In this document: in pieces, positions 14,851 through 25,289 of the stretch
Layout of the letters: each line of letters opens with the position of its first letter
Position numbering within the stretch: position 1 is the stretch's first letter
Assembly: GCA_016744315.1 (NCBI GenBank)
Contig: JADGER010000005.1
Location: forward strand, 1 to 38,179
Source: Sulfurovaceae bacterium
GTDB lineage: Bacteria > Campylobacterota > Campylobacteria > Campylobacterales > Sulfurovaceae
Direction: 5' to 3'
Length of the DNA: 38,179 bases
Made by a program: the position numbers and the translations under genes
Notes under the pieces: model-generated
What the model was told of the DNA's origin: nothing
Databases searched by the model: none
The model's input: only the letters and a program-made list of their open reading frames with translations

Positions 14851-17800
14851 ATGTTTGCAGATATAATACGATTTTTTACTACGAATGCGAGAATGAACTA
14901 TATGCTATTTTTTCTTATTGTAGCTGTAGGTATTTACTCTTATATCAAAATACCAAAAGAGATTTTTCCCTCATTTGATTTGGATATGGTCTCAGTCTCA
15001 GGAAACTATAGTGGAGCATCATTAGATGTTATGGATAAGATGGCAGTCAAACCACTAGAAGAAGAGATAGCCAATATAGATGGTATCAAAGACCTTACAA
15101 CTATTATTAACCCTGGACGCTTTAGTATGATATTAGAGCTAGAAAAAGGTGTAGATAAATATAATACCGCAGATAAAGTCAAAGATGCTCTTTCTATTGC
15201 CAAAAGAGACCTGCCTGATGATATGGATGATCCTATAGTCAAAGTATTAGAAGTCAAAAGAGATTTGCTTAATATTGTTATATCTTCCGATACGCTGCCT
15301 CTTTCAGACCTCAAACTCAAAGCCCAAAAACTCAAAGAGCAACTGAGTACTATTAAGTATATATCAGAAGTAGAAATATATGGTGATTCGGATATTTTTT
15401 ATGATATAGAGTTAAATACCAAAAAAATTAGAGCTTTAGACCTCTCTCAGGATATGGTAGTATCTGCTTTGAGTAGACTCTCTTTTATATTTCCTTTAGG
15501 ACAATTAGAAGATGCTAAACGAGGTTTTTTCTATCTCTCTACACGCAATGGGAAAAAATCTGCCAAGGCGTGGAATGATACACGCATCACTGTAGGTGGG
15601 AAATCTCTCTATCTCAAAGATGTAGCCACTATTTCCAAACATTATGAAGATGCTACAACACTCTATCTTATGGATACAAAAACAGCTCTAAATATAGTAG
15701 TCAAACAAGATGAAAAAGGAAATGCTCTTAGATTAGCAGAAAAGATAGAAGCTGTACTCGTTATATTTCGTGAACAAAATACTCATATTAATACATTTAT
15801 TCATAATGACCGTTCAGAAAAAATAAAAGATAGACTAAATATCGTCATTTCAAATATTCTTCTTGGTATTATTGTTATCTCTTTACTTGTCGCATGGCTT
15901 ATTAATTCTAGGATGTCATTTATTATTGCCTTAGGAATACCTACCTCCTTTTTGATAGGTGCTTTTTGGCTGTATGTTTTTGGATACAGTATTAATATGA
16001 TTTCACTTATAGGTGTTTTACTTGCTCTTGGTATTATTGTAGATGATGCTATTGTAGTAAGTGAAAATATACAGCAGTATATAGAAAAAGGTTATGCAGC
16101 AAAAGAGGCGGCTATCTTAGGAGCTAAGGAGATGGCAAAACCTGTAACTATTGCCTCTTTGACCACTCTTTTTGCTTTTATTCCTGCCTTACTTATTTCT
16201 GGAAAAATGGGTGAAGTAATGAAACTTATTCCTATAGCAGTTTCTGTATTGGTCATAGCCTCACTTATAGAATCTTTTTTGTTTTTGCCAATCCACGCCT
16301 CACATACACTCAATGCCAAACAAAAGACTCGCTCTTGGGATGGGGCAAATCGTTTGTATAGTTTGATAATACACCATTTGATGAAACACAAAAAAGGCTT
16401 TTTATTTATGTTTATAATTGTTGTTCCACTTTTAACAATTTTTTCTATTAAACAAAGTAAGTTTCAGATGTTTCCCCGTTTTGATTCTACAACCATACAT
16501 ATAGCACTTAAAGCAGATGTTAATAGTAGTGTGGAGTCGATGAATGAGATATTGCGTCATATACAAAAAGACTTATATGCAAAAAAAGATGACTTTTATC
16601 TTAAGCATGTAAGTTCTGTAGCAGGCTATAGAAGAGATAGTGCTTCTAATAGTGAAACTTATCCCTATGTAGGCGATATAACCCTAGAACTCAATAAGCT
16701 TAAATCTCAAAATATAGTAGATAGCTATATTACTCCCTATCTTTCCTTTTATTATGACTCAGATGCACGAACAAGAAAACTTAAATCAAGTGAAATTTCT
16801 AAAGAACTCAAAAAGTTTTTACAAGAGAAAAACTATAAAGAAAAATTTAATTTACGAGACCTTTCTGTCGTACAACAAAAAGTAGGTCCTATTAAAGCAG
16901 ATATAAAAATCGGATTAATATCCGAAGATAATCCTACTATTATCAAAGCGATGAAAGAGTTAGAAGAAAAACTCAAAAGCATAGAGGGAGTTATAACAAT
17001 TACAGATAATGTCCAGTTTGGTATAGATGAGATAAAAATTAATATCAATAGCTACGGAGAATCATTAGGTATAGATGAAGCTACTATAGGCAAGGCTATA
17101 TCAGATCTTTACCTCTCTCGCAAAATCTCTAGTACCTTTAATACAGAAGGGCTATTGGAAGTAAAAGTACAAAGCCTAGACAAAGAGAGCCTTGATAGCC
17201 TAGAGTCTCTTCCTATATTATTGCAAGATGGAAGAAGTGTCAGTTTGCAAGAGGTTGTAGAGTTTAAATCTTTAAGAGCCTTTGAAAAAGTAACAAAAGA
17301 TAATGGAGTCAAAAACTTCTACCTCTTTGCAAATATAGACCCAAAAATAATTACAGCTGATGAGGTGCTTACTCAACTAGAACCAATACTCCAAAAGATT
17401 AGAGATAAAGGTGTACAAATAGTCCAAAAAGGAGAAAAAGAAAAAAGAGCTGAACTTAAATCAGATATGCTTTTTGCCTCTGCACTTGCTTTGGTGCTTA
17501 TTTTACTCTCTATGCTTTATCTTTTTAACTCTTTTAGGGAATCCTTTATGCTTCTTTCTGTTATTCCATTTTCACTTTTGGGTGCTATGGGAGGGCATAT
17601 TCTTCTTGATGTTAATATTGGTATGCCCTCTCTTGTAGGTATTTTAGGATTAGCAGGTGTTGTTATTAATGATGGAATTATTATGATAGTAACCCTTAAA
17701 AAAGCTACAAATATAGAAGAGATATATAAATTTTCTGCCAAACGATTCCGCCCTATTATCCTTACTTCTATTACTACACTTGTAGGTCTGGCTACACTTA

Positions 17801-17943
17801 TTTTCTTTCCTACAGGACAAGCAGTTATTTTTCAACCTTTGGCTATATCCTTAGGGTTTGGACTGGCGTGGGGTACAATACTTAACCTACTCTATCTTCC
17901 TGTACTTTATACATTTTTACAAGGAGATAAATTAAAAGGATAA
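14851..17943 (+). CDS. RND family efflux permease (HAE1/AcrB-like)
   Basis: This 1030-residue inner-membrane transporter has the RND layout: an N-terminal helix, a large periplasmic loop, helices 2-6, a second periplasmic loop and helices 8-12. GIIVDDAIVVSENI carries the paired aspartates of helix 4 used in proton transfer. The matching segment late in the protein is GVVINDGIIMI, where the usual helix-10 lysine is replaced, a pattern found in other subfamilies. The permease stands alone: no membrane-fusion protein or outer-membrane channel is next to it, so its partners must be elsewhere. Substrate cannot be told from sequence. AAGGAC precedes the ATG. Confidence 0.93.
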   Translation: MFADIIRFFTTNARMNYMLFFLIVAVGIYSYIKIPKEIFPSFDLDMVSVSGNYSGASLDVMDKMAVKPLEEEIANIDGIKDLTTIINPGRFSMILELEKGVDKYNTADKVKDALSIAKRDLPDDMDDPIVKVLEVKRDLLNIVISSDTLPLSDLKLKAQKLKEQLSTIKYISEVEIYGDSDIFYDIELNTKKIRALDLSQDMVVSALSRLSFIFPLGQLEDAKRGFFYLSTRNGKKSAKAWNDTRITVGGKSLYLKDVATISKHYEDATTLYLMDTKTALNIVVKQDEKGNALRLAEKIEAVLVIFREQNTHINTFIHNDRSEKIKDRLNIVISNILLGIIVISLLVAWLINSRMSFIIALGIPTSFLIGAFWLYVFGYSINMISLIGVLLALGIIVDDAIVVSENIQQYIEKGYAAKEAAILGAKEMAKPVTIASLTTLFAFIPALLISGKMGEVMKLIPIAVSVLVIASLIESFLFLPIHASHTLNAKQKTRSWDGANRLYSLIIHHLMKHKKGFLFMFIIVVPLLTIFSIKQSKFQMFPRFDSTTIHIALKADVNSSVESMNEILRHIQKDLYAKKDDFYLKHVSSVAGYRRDSASNSETYPYVGDITLELNKLKSQNIVDSYITPYLSFYYDSDARTRKLKSSEISKELKKFLQEKNYKEKFNLRDLSVVQQKVGPIKADIKIGLISEDNPTIIKAMKELEEKLKSIEGVITITDNVQFGIDEIKININSYGESLGIDEATIGKAISDLYLSRKISSTFNTEGLLEVKVQSLDKESLDSLESLPILLQDGRSVSLQEVVEFKSLRAFEKVTKDNGVKNFYLFANIDPKIITADEVLTQLEPILQKIRDKGVQIVQKGEKEKRAELKSDMLFASALALVLILLSMLYLFNSFRESFMLLSVIPFSLLGAMGGHILLDVNIGMPSLVGILGLAGVVINDGIIMIVTLKKATNIEEIYKFSAKRFRPIILTSITTLVGLATLIFFPTGQAVIFQPLAISLGFGLAWGTILNLLYLPVLYTFLQGDKLKG

Positions 17944-18019
17944 GAAATATAAATTTAGACAAGATAGTAGAATATTTCGATAAAATGTCTCTTATTATTT
18001 AAAGAAGGAAATACATACA

Positions 18020-19561
18020 ATGAAACAAGTTCCTATTCTAGTCTTAGATTTTGGCTCACAATATACACAACTTATCGCAAGAAAACTCAGAGAGAGTGGA
18101 GTCTACTGTGAAGTTGTCCCATATCGTGAAAATATAGCAGATATAAAAGCACGCAAACCACAAGGTATTATCCTCTCTGGAGGACCTGCTTCTGTATATG
18201 CTGAAGATGCTTACCATCCTAGTGAAGAGATTTGGGATCTTGGATTACCTATTTTGGGTATCTGTTATGGTATGCAACTTATCACGCAACATTTCGGTGG
18301 TTCTGTAGTCGCTGCTGACCATCACGAGTATGGCAAAGCCAAACTTACTATCACACAAAATAATTCACATATTTTTGATGATATGACCAATGATGAGATA
18401 GTTTGGATGAGTCATGGTGACAAGGTAGAAGCTCTTCCAGAAGGCTTTGAAGTCATTGGTACAAGCGAAAACTCTCCTTATGCAGCTATCTCTCATGATG
18501 AGAAGAAAATCTATGCATTCCAATTTCACCCAGAAGTACACCATACAGCAGAGGGTACAAGACTCCTCAAAAATTTTGCCAAACATATCTGTGGCTGTAG
18601 TAGTACATGGAATATGGGAAGCTTTGCAAAAGAGAAGATAAACGCTATCAAAGAACAAGTAGGCAAGAAAAAAGTTCTTTGTGGTGTAAGTGGTGGCGTT
18701 GATAGTTCTGTAGTAGCTGCCATGATTAATGAAGCACTACCAAAGGAACAACTCATTTGTGTCTTTGTCGACCAAGGACTACTACGAAAAGATGAAGCAA
18801 CACAAGTACAAGTGATGTTCAAGATGCTGGATATTCCTCTTATTACTATTGATGCAAAAGATGAATTTTTGCAAGCTCTTGAAGGTGTAACAGACCCAGA
18901 GGTCAAACGAAAGACTATAGGTGAAAAGTTTATCGAAGTCTTTGACAAAGAAGCAAAGAAACATACAGATGTAGCATTCTTGGCTCAGGGTACACTCTAT
19001 ACAGATGTTATTGAATCAGTATCAGTCAAAGGTCCATCTAAGACTATTAAATCACACCATAATGTTGGTGGACTCCCTGATTGGATGTCGTTTAAACTCG
19101 TAGAACCTCTTCGAGAGATATTCAAAGATGAAGTAAGAAAACTAGGGCTTGAACTAGGTCTTCCAAAAGACATGATAGGCAGACACCCATTCCCTGGACC
19201 TGGCTTGGCTATTCGTACAATGGGTGCAGTTACAGAAGAGGGACTAAGACTTATCAGAGAATCAGATGCTATTATGCAAGAAGAACTCAAAGCTACTGGT
19301 TATTATGACAAAGTATGGCAAGCATTTACCGTTCTTCTTAATGTACAATCAGTAGGTGTGATGGGTGATAACCGTACTTATGATAATACTGTATGTATCC
19401 GTATGGTAGAGTCTGTAGATGGTATGACTGCTACTTTTGCACATGTGCCTCACGATGTACTAGAAGGTATGAGTAGAAGAATTATCAATGAGATAGATGG
19501 TATCAACCGTGTTGTCTATGATATTTCATCTAAGCCACCTGCGACAATAGAGTGGGAGTAG
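18020..19561 (+). CDS. guaA: GMP synthase (glutamine-hydrolysing)
   Basis: GuaA converts XMP to GMP. The 513-residue protein has the class-I glutamine amidotransferase domain first (nucleophile in GICYGMQL, and FHPEVHHT), then the ATP pyrophosphatase PP-loop [10 protein letters not shown], and a C-terminal dimerisation domain. Length and motifs are those of the full enzyme. It has its own likely -10 (TAAAAT at 17981) and AAGAAGGAAA. The M23 peptidase gene follows 15 bases later. Confidence 0.98.
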   Translation: MKQVPILVLDFGSQYTQLIARKLRESGVYCEVVPYRENIADIKARKPQGIILSGGPASVYAEDAYHPSEEIWDLGLPILGICYGMQLITQHFGGSVVAADHHEYGKAKLTITQNNSHIFDDMTNDEIVWMSHGDKVEALPEGFEVIGTSENSPYAAISHDEKKIYAFQFHPEVHHTAEGTRLLKNFAKHICGCSSTWNMGSFAKEKINAIKEQVGKKKVLCGVSGGVDSSVVAAMINEALPKEQLICVFVDQGLLRKDEATQVQVMFKMLDIPLITIDAKDEFLQALEGVTDPEVKRKTIGEKFIEVFDKEAKKHTDVAFLAQGTLYTDVIESVSVKGPSKTIKSHHNVGGLPDWMSFKLVEPLREIFKDEVRKLGLELGLPKDMIGRHPFPGPGLAIRTMGAVTEEGLRLIRESDAIMQEELKATGYYDKVWQAFTVLLNVQSVGVMGDNRTYDNTVCIRMVESVDGMTATFAHVPHDVLEGMSRRIINEIDGINRVVYDISSKPPATIEWE

Positions 19562-19576
19562 AGGTTTAACAGTTTG

Positions 19577-20839
19577 ATGAAATGGTTATTTATTTGTTCT
19601 TTGTTCTTGAGTTCTCTATTTGGTGCTGTATCAGTAGAGACAAAATGGGCAGAGGGAGATACATTCTCTGATTATCTCCAAAAGCATGAAATTCCTCAAT
19701 GGCTTATCAAGAATATTGATGACGAGGACAAACAGTTTCTCTCAGAGATACAAAGTGGCATAAAAGTATTTGAACTCTATACCAAAGAGGGAGAACTTTT
19801 GCAATCTCTTATTCCTATAGGAAGAGAGATGCAAATACAAGTCTTCAAAGATGAAGAACATGATAGGTATGTTTTTGATATTATACCTATCATATATGGT
19901 ATACGAGAACATGATGTGGTAATGCCTATCACTGTTAGTCCTTACTCTGATATTGTTAATAATATTCATTATATTCCTTTGGCTACTCAAGTCAATCATC
20001 TCTTTAAAAAAAGTGTCAACTTTCGTAAACTTCATAAAGGTGATACTTTAGCTCTTATATACAAACAAAGAGAGCGTCTAGGCAAACCTTTTTTAGATCC
20101 TGAAGTATTAGTAGCAATGATAGAAACCGCAGGCAAAAAAAAGTTTATTTTTGTAGATGAAGAGGGTGTAGGATATACCAAAACCTATAAAAATGTCTCG
20201 TATGTAACAAAAGGGAAGAAAAAAGTAAAACAAGAAGTCAAAGTAAAAGGTAGTAGTTTTGGTATGCCTCTTCGTCATATTCGTATATCTTCTCGCTTTA
20301 GTTATAAAAGATGGCATCCTATACTCAAACGATATAGACCTCATCTAGGTGTAGACTTTGCAGCCAAAAGAGGAACACCCTTACTTGCTGTTGCTAGTGG
20401 AAAAATTATCTACTCTGGATGGATGGGTGGCTATGGAAGAGTTGTAAAAATAAAACATTCAAATGGTTATATCTCTTTGTATGCACATCAAAGCCGTATT
20501 CGTGTCAAAAAAGGTACTCATGTCAAAAAGGGACAGATAATAGGCTATGTAGGAAGCTCTGGTAGAAGTACAGGACCACACCTACATTTTGGTCTATACA
20601 AAAAAAATAGAGCTGTCAATCCTTTACGAATGATACATAAAAGATATAATAAACGAATAAAAATTATAACAAAAGTAGTTGATATTATCAAGAAAAAAAA
20701 GGTACCTATCAAAGGGGCTATAGAAAATAAAAAGCGTCTATTAGAGATAGTAGAAAATCCTCCAAAGCTATTTAATTGGCAAGGGACAAAAGAAAATCTT
20801 ATGTATTTTGATGATATAAAAAAGGCTAGTAAAGGATAA
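19577..20839 (+). CDS. M23 peptidase, Csd3/HdpA (Pgp3)-like cell-shape protein
   Basis: The protein starts with a signal peptide (MKWLFICSLFLSSLFG). Its M23 domain, around residues 235-355, has zinc ligands visible in HLGVD and HLHFG. The block GMPLRHIRISSRFSYKRWHPILKRYRPHLGVDF is shared with Helicobacter Csd3/HdpA and Campylobacter Pgp3, which trim peptidoglycan and help set helical or rod shape. The N-terminal region is probably the inhibitory prodomain of Csd3. A TTG one codon earlier (19574) is also possible; I prefer the ATG. It shares an operon with guaA and mgtE; mgtE follows with two bases between. Confidence 0.85.
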   Translation: MKWLFICSLFLSSLFGAVSVETKWAEGDTFSDYLQKHEIPQWLIKNIDDEDKQFLSEIQSGIKVFELYTKEGELLQSLIPIGREMQIQVFKDEEHDRYVFDIIPIIYGIREHDVVMPITVSPYSDIVNNIHYIPLATQVNHLFKKSVNFRKLHKGDTLALIYKQRERLGKPFLDPEVLVAMIETAGKKKFIFVDEEGVGYTKTYKNVSYVTKGKKKVKQEVKVKGSSFGMPLRHIRISSRFSYKRWHPILKRYRPHLGVDFAAKRGTPLLAVASGKIIYSGWMGGYGRVVKIKHSNGYISLYAHQSRIRVKKGTHVKKGQIIGYVGSSGRSTGPHLHFGLYKKNRAVNPLRMIHKRYNKRIKIITKVVDIIKKKKVPIKGAIENKKRLLEIVENPPKLFNWQGTKENLMYFDDIKKASKG

Positions 20840-20841
20840 AT

Positions 20842-22212
20842 ATGGGCTATGAGACCATACATTTAGAAGAATCAAAAGCACTATTAGATGCACTAATCCT
20901 TCAACCTGAGGGCTTTGCAGAATATCATGAATATGAGATTGCAAAAATTCTTAAAGAAGTCTATAATCAAGATGGCTCAGAGAAATTTTTGGATTATATC
21001 CGATCTATCCCTGAAGAACATCTTGGGGAAGTTCTCCTAGAACTTCCTGAAAATATCAAAGATGAAGCTATCTCAGAACTCTCTGTTTTACAACTTGTAG
21101 AGATAGTAGATGAACTAGACTCCGATGATGCTACAGACCTCTTACAAGATATAGAAGATATAGACAAAGAAAAAGAAAGAGAGATATTATCTAGCCTAGA
21201 TGATGATGATATAGAAGATATAGAACGACTCAAAAGATACGAAGATGATGAAGCAGGTGCATGGATGCAAACAGAGCTTTTTTCTGCAAGACTCTATGAA
21301 AATATCACCAATGCTATTACTCGTCTTAAAGAGATGAAAGATAAAGATAATCTAAATAATGTCCATCAAGTATTTATTGTTGATAAGTTTGGTATTCTTA
21401 TTGGTGCTATACAACTAGAAGACCTTATCACTTATAACTTTGAGTATTCTTTTAGAGACTATTTTGATAAAACTCACAAAATGATACAAACAGTCAAAGC
21501 AGGTGATAGTATTGATGAAGTTATTAAAATATTTGAAGATTATGACTTAGTTGTTCTTCCTGTAATTGATAATCAAGGCAAATTAGTAGGGCGAATTACT
21601 TCTGATGATGTCTACGATATTATAGAAGAGCGTGCAACAGATCAAATCTATAAAATGGCTGGTGTAGATGATGAGACCGAAGAAGATAAAAATATCTTCT
21701 CTATCACCAAAAAAAGAGGTACTTGGTTGGGAGTTAATCTTATTACTGCAATATTAGCATCTTTAGTTATTGCTCTTTTTGATGAAACACTCCAAAAATT
21801 TGTAGCACTTGCTATATTAATGCCTATAGTTGCGTCAATGGGTGGGAATGCTGGTATGCAATCACTTACAATTATGGTGCGTCAAATAGCTCTTGGTGAA
21901 ATGAATTGGATAGATGCCAAAGAATCCATTCGTCAAGAAATTATTGTATCACTCCTCAATGGACTTATATTTGCTTTTTTAATAGGCATAATAGCTTTTA
22001 TATGGTTTGATAGTTCACAGCTTGGTATAGTTATTGCCCTCTCTATGATTATAAATCTCCTAGCCGCGGGCTTTTTTGGTGCAGTTATACCACTTATGCT
22101 CAAAAATATAGGTATAGACCCTGCTGTAGCAAGCTCTGTATTACTCACTACAGTCACTGATGTTTTAGGCTTTTTTGCCTTTTTGGGCTTAGCCACACTT
22201 ATGTTAGTATAA
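20842..22212 (+). CDS. mgtE: Magnesium transporter MgtE
   Basis: A 456-residue Mg2+ channel. The N-terminal superhelical domain is acidic (LDSDDATDLLQDIEDID) and binds regulatory magnesium. Two CBS repeats follow (about residues 135-265), and the C-terminal 170 residues hold five membrane helices, including the family's PIVASMGGNAGMQSLTIMVR. It likely gates according to cytosolic Mg2+. It starts two bases after the M23 gene. Confidence 0.96.
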   Translation: MGYETIHLEESKALLDALILQPEGFAEYHEYEIAKILKEVYNQDGSEKFLDYIRSIPEEHLGEVLLELPENIKDEAISELSVLQLVEIVDELDSDDATDLLQDIEDIDKEKEREILSSLDDDDIEDIERLKRYEDDEAGAWMQTELFSARLYENITNAITRLKEMKDKDNLNNVHQVFIVDKFGILIGAIQLEDLITYNFEYSFRDYFDKTHKMIQTVKAGDSIDEVIKIFEDYDLVVLPVIDNQGKLVGRITSDDVYDIIEERATDQIYKMAGVDDETEEDKNIFSITKKRGTWLGVNLITAILASLVIALFDETLQKFVALAILMPIVASMGGNAGMQSLTIMVRQIALGEMNWIDAKESIRQEIIVSLLNGLIFAFLIGIIAFIWFDSSQLGIVIALSMIINLLAAGFFGAVIPLMLKNIGIDPAVASSVLLTTVTDVLGFFAFLGLATLMLV

Positions 22213-22226
22213 GAAAAAGTAAAAAT

Positions 22227-22787
22227 ATGAAAAATGAAATCACAGACTTTAGACTACAACCCTTAACAAATCCTAACTTTATCTATAGCTATTTAGCAAG
22301 ATACAAACAAAATGAAATAGAAAAAAGTTGGGAACTTATCAAAGCACATGATAGTGTAGCCATATTACTCTACCATACACAAAAAGATAGCTTTATACTC
22401 GTTGAACAGTTTCGACCTGCTGTTTATAACTCTAATAAAAATGGAATAACTTTAGAGCTTTGTGCAGGTATAGTAGATAAAGATCTTAGCCTTCAAGAGA
22501 TTGCACAAGAAGAGATAGAAGAAGAGTGTGGCTATAAAGTCCCACTAGAAAATATCAGTAAAATTACCTCTTTTTATACCTCTGTTGGATTTGCAGGGAG
22601 CAATCAAGTACTCTATTATGCCCAAGTAGATGAGAGTATGAAAGTCTCTGAAGGTGGTGGGATTGATGGAGAACTTATAGAAGTTGTTGCAATCCCTACA
22701 GCAGAAGCTAAAGAGTTTATCTATAATGAAAATATTGCCAAATCAACAGGGTTAATGTTTGCTTTTTTATGGTGGTTTGATAGATAA
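22227..22787 (+). CDS. Nudix hydrolase, UDP-sugar/ADP-ribose type
   Basis: The 186-residue protein has a Nudix box, LCAGIVDKDLSLQEIAQEEIEEECGY. It lacks the canonical first Glu (here Leu) and the Arg before the E-x-x-E-E (here Glu), though the E-E-I-E-E-E core is intact. This form resembles NUDT14/TIGR00052 enzymes, which split UDP-glucose or ADP-ribose, and differs from the MutT type. AAAAAGT before the ATG is only a weak ribosome-binding site. It is 14 bases after mgtE. Confidence 0.85.
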   Translation: MKNEITDFRLQPLTNPNFIYSYLARYKQNEIEKSWELIKAHDSVAILLYHTQKDSFILVEQFRPAVYNSNKNGITLELCAGIVDKDLSLQEIAQEEIEEECGYKVPLENISKITSFYTSVGFAGSNQVLYYAQVDESMKVSEGGGIDGELIEVVAIPTAEAKEFIYNENIAKSTGLMFAFLWWFDR

Positions 22788-22845
22788 TCTATCTTTTAGT
22801 CTATTTTTTACTTGTATTTTATTATAATTATTATAAACTGTATTT

Positions 22846-23355
22846 ATGTATAAAATTATTATTTCTCTCACTATCATTATCATTGTCTATGGATTCTATA
22901 ATAGTCAAAATAGAAGTAATAAAAAAGTAATAAAAAATATTGCCTCTGAGCATACTACAATCCCAAAAAACAATAGATTAGATATACTAAAAAATGAACT
23001 TCAAGAATTAGATAAAGTCTCTTATCTCAAAGCATATATTATTGATGTTATTAATAAAGGTTCTTATAATTTAGGATTTAAAGGAGGAGTAATGGAAGGT
23101 GGATTTGTTTCTCCTGAAGATGCCCCCAAGATAGCCTGTTTTGTAATAGAAATGTCAGGAAAAAGCTGTGAAAAATCTTATCCTAGAGATGCTCAGATGT
23201 TCTATACTAGTGTATGTGGTGGATGTCATGGTGATAATGGCAAAGGGATAGGAGGCACATATCCAGACCTTACAAAAAAGAAACTCTTAGGTATTGAAAA
23301 AAAAGAAACTTACCTAAAAACAGAGATTTTTAAAATACAAAAAATCAATAACTAG
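22846..23355 (+). CDS. Membrane-anchored short cytochrome c
   Basis: An N-terminal hydrophobic helix (IIISLTIIIIVYGF) anchors the protein outside the cytoplasm. Near the C terminus is a single haem site C124-G-G-C127-H128, with GDNGKGIGGTYPDL, typical of class I c-type cytochromes. Only about 40 residues follow and none is Met, so the usual distal Met ligand is missing. I see no frameshift that would restore it. The protein may bind haem with another ligand, or be a degraded copy. No ribosome-binding site is visible and AT-rich -10 boxes lie within 25 bases of the ATG. Confidence 0.75.
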   Translation: MYKIIISLTIIIIVYGFYNSQNRSNKKVIKNIASEHTTIPKNNRLDILKNELQELDKVSYLKAYIIDVINKGSYNLGFKGGVMEGGFVSPEDAPKIACFVIEMSGKSCEKSYPRDAQMFYTSVCGGCHGDNGKGIGGTYPDLTKKKLLGIEKKETYLKTEIFKIQKINN

Positions 23356-23421
23356 CCTCCTTTAGGTAATCTATCTCTTACCACTATTACAGTAAAATAA
23401 TGCAAAAAAGTAAAGGCTATC

Positions 23422-24717
23422 ATGCATAAGGCAGAACTACTTGCACCCGCAGGAAACTTAGAAAAACTCAAAATAGCATTAGCCTATGGTGCCGATGCCG
23501 TCTATGGTGGTACTAGTACTTTTTCATTGCGTATTCGTTCTGGTAAAGAATTTGATTTAGAATCGTATGCAGAAGGTATAGAATATGCTCACTCCTTGGG
23601 GAAAAAGGTCTACTGTACTATCAATAGTTTCCCTTTTAACTCACAGCTTAAACTTTATGAAAACCATATAGCCAAAATGGCAGAACTCAAACCTGACGCA
23701 CTTATTATTTCTAGCCCTGGAGTTGTCAAAATGGCTTCACGCATTGCTCCTAATATTCCTCTGCACCTCTCGACACAAGCGAATGTTATGAATGCACTTG
23801 ACGCAGAAGTTTATTACGATATGGGTGTAACACGCATCATCGCGGCACGAGAGATTAGCCTCAAAGATTGTGAAGCGATTAAATCTGTGATACCTGACCT
23901 TGAATTAGAAATATTTGTCCATGGTTCTATGTGTTTTGCTTATAGTGGTCGCTGTCTTGTATCTGCTTTACAAAAAGGACGCGTTCCCAACCGTGGAAGT
24001 TGTGCAAATGATTGCAGATTTCCTTATGAAATATATGCACATAACCCAGAAACAAACACTACTTTTCGCCTAGAAGAAGAGAGTGAAATAGGTACATATA
24101 TTATGAATGCCAAAGATATGAATATGGCTTCACATGTAGATAAAATACTAGCATCTGGCGTAATAGACTCTCTCAAAATAGAAGGACGAACCAAATCCCC
24201 ATATTACGCAGGAGTTGTTACAAAAGCTTATAGACATGCTATAGATGACTTCTATGCAAATGATTTTGATGAATCACGATACCAATCAGAATTAGGAACT
24301 ACACAAAATAGAGGTTTTACCGATGCGTACCTCATCTCTCGACCATTTGAGAAAAATGATACTCAATCTCACGGCTTCACTATCCAAAATGGCACACACC
24401 AAGTAGCAGCACTTGTAAGTGAAGATGGTAAAACTTGGAAATGTAAAGACAAAACTTGTCTAGGTGATAGTGTAGAAATAGTCCTCCCTGTAGGTGCTAC
24501 AGTAGAACTAGTAGATAATGAGTATGGAACCATAGAACAAAAAGACGGTGGCTACTGGCTAACATTCAAAAAACTAGAAGCTACTAGCGGAAAGATATTT
24601 GAATGTATCCATAGTGGAGATCTTAACGATATTATCCTCCCTACTACTTTACCTAGTTATACTATTTTGCGTAGAGGCATAAACGAAGCGTTAGAAAAAA
24701 AGGGTTTAGACGCATAA
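23422..24717 (+). CDS. U32 family protein (TrhP/YegQ-like)
   Basis: This 431-residue protein belongs to peptidase family U32. TrhP (YegQ) takes part in prephenate-dependent hydroxylation of tRNA uridine 34 (ho5U). LLAPAGNLEKLK and GADAVYGG mark the start of the TIM-like domain, STQANV follows, and the cysteine cluster CFAYSGRC then NRGSCANDCR is the probable iron-sulfur site. No classic protease motif is visible. In Campylobacterota this gene is often called a collagenase-like protease, but the tRNA role is better supported. It is 34 bases before purE. Confidence 0.88.
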   Translation: MHKAELLAPAGNLEKLKIALAYGADAVYGGTSTFSLRIRSGKEFDLESYAEGIEYAHSLGKKVYCTINSFPFNSQLKLYENHIAKMAELKPDALIISSPGVVKMASRIAPNIPLHLSTQANVMNALDAEVYYDMGVTRIIAAREISLKDCEAIKSVIPDLELEIFVHGSMCFAYSGRCLVSALQKGRVPNRGSCANDCRFPYEIYAHNPETNTTFRLEEESEIGTYIMNAKDMNMASHVDKILASGVIDSLKIEGRTKSPYYAGVVTKAYRHAIDDFYANDFDESRYQSELGTTQNRGFTDAYLISRPFEKNDTQSHGFTIQNGTHQVAALVSEDGKTWKCKDKTCLGDSVEIVLPVGATVELVDNEYGTIEQKDGGYWLTFKKLEATSGKIFECIHSGDLNDIILPTTLPSYTILRRGINEALEKKGLDA

Positions 24718-24750
24718 AGTTCACCCAATATCAATAAAAAAAGGAAAAAA

Positions 24751-25245
24751 ATGAAATTTGTATCAATAATTATCGGCAGTAAAAGTGACTATGCAGTAAT
24801 GAAAGAGTGTGCTACTACACTAGAAAAATTTGGTGTAGCTTATGAACTCCTTATCTCTTCTGCTCATAGAAGTCCAGAGAGAACCAAAACATATATAGCA
24901 CAAGCAGAAGCTAAAGGTGCGCAAGTTTTCATTGCAGCAGCAGGTATGGCAGCTCACTTAGCAGGAGCATTAGCAGGAACTACAATTAAACCAGTTATTG
25001 GTGTACCTATGGCAAGTGGTGAACTCCGTGGAGAAGATGCACTTTTGAGTACAGTAATGATGCCTGCTGGTATGCCTGTGGCTACTGTGGCTATTGGCAA
25101 AGCAGGTGCTATCAATTCTGCATATCTTGCTATTCAGATTATGGCATTAGGAGATGATGAAATTAGAATCAAACTTCAAGAAGATAGAATTGCTAAAGCG
25201 AAAAAAGTTGAAATAGACTCTAGTGAGATAGAAGTAATACTCTAA
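24751..25245 (+). CDS. purE: N5-carboxyaminoimidazole ribonucleotide mutase
   Basis: PurE moves the carboxyl group from N5-CAIR to CAIR in purine synthesis. The 164-residue protein has GSKSDYAVM with the phosphate-binding Ser, SAHRSPERT with the catalytic His, and the PurE-typical [14 protein letters not shown]. It is a normal class I PurE. AAAAAAGGAAAAAA precedes the ATG. A perfect short hairpin follows 10 bases after the stop. Confidence 0.97.
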   Translation: MKFVSIIIGSKSDYAVMKECATTLEKFGVAYELLISSAHRSPERTKTYIAQAEAKGAQVFIAAAGMAAHLAGALAGTTIKPVIGVPMASGELRGEDALLSTVMMPAGMPVATVAIGKAGAINSAYLAIQIMALGDDEIRIKLQEDRIAKAKKVEIDSSEIEVIL

Positions 25246-25254
25246 CATCACAAT

Positions 25255-25271
25255 GGTGGGATGCTCCCACC
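25255..25271. repeat. Short perfect hairpin, copy 1 (GGTGGGA arms)
   Basis: GGTGGGA-TGC-TCCCACC is a 7-bp stem with a three-base loop, 10 bases after the purE stop. An identical-arm copy occurs after glyQ at 31304. No T-run follows on the plus strand, so it is a weaker candidate for a factor-independent terminator. It may be an mRNA-stabilising or intergenic repeat element. Confidence 0.6.
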
Positions 25272-25289
25272 CTACATTAGGGAAAAATA

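Noticed and set aside
19742-20862. Minus-strand open frames within the M23 peptidase gene
   Set aside because: These are shadows of the real gene and have no supporting features.
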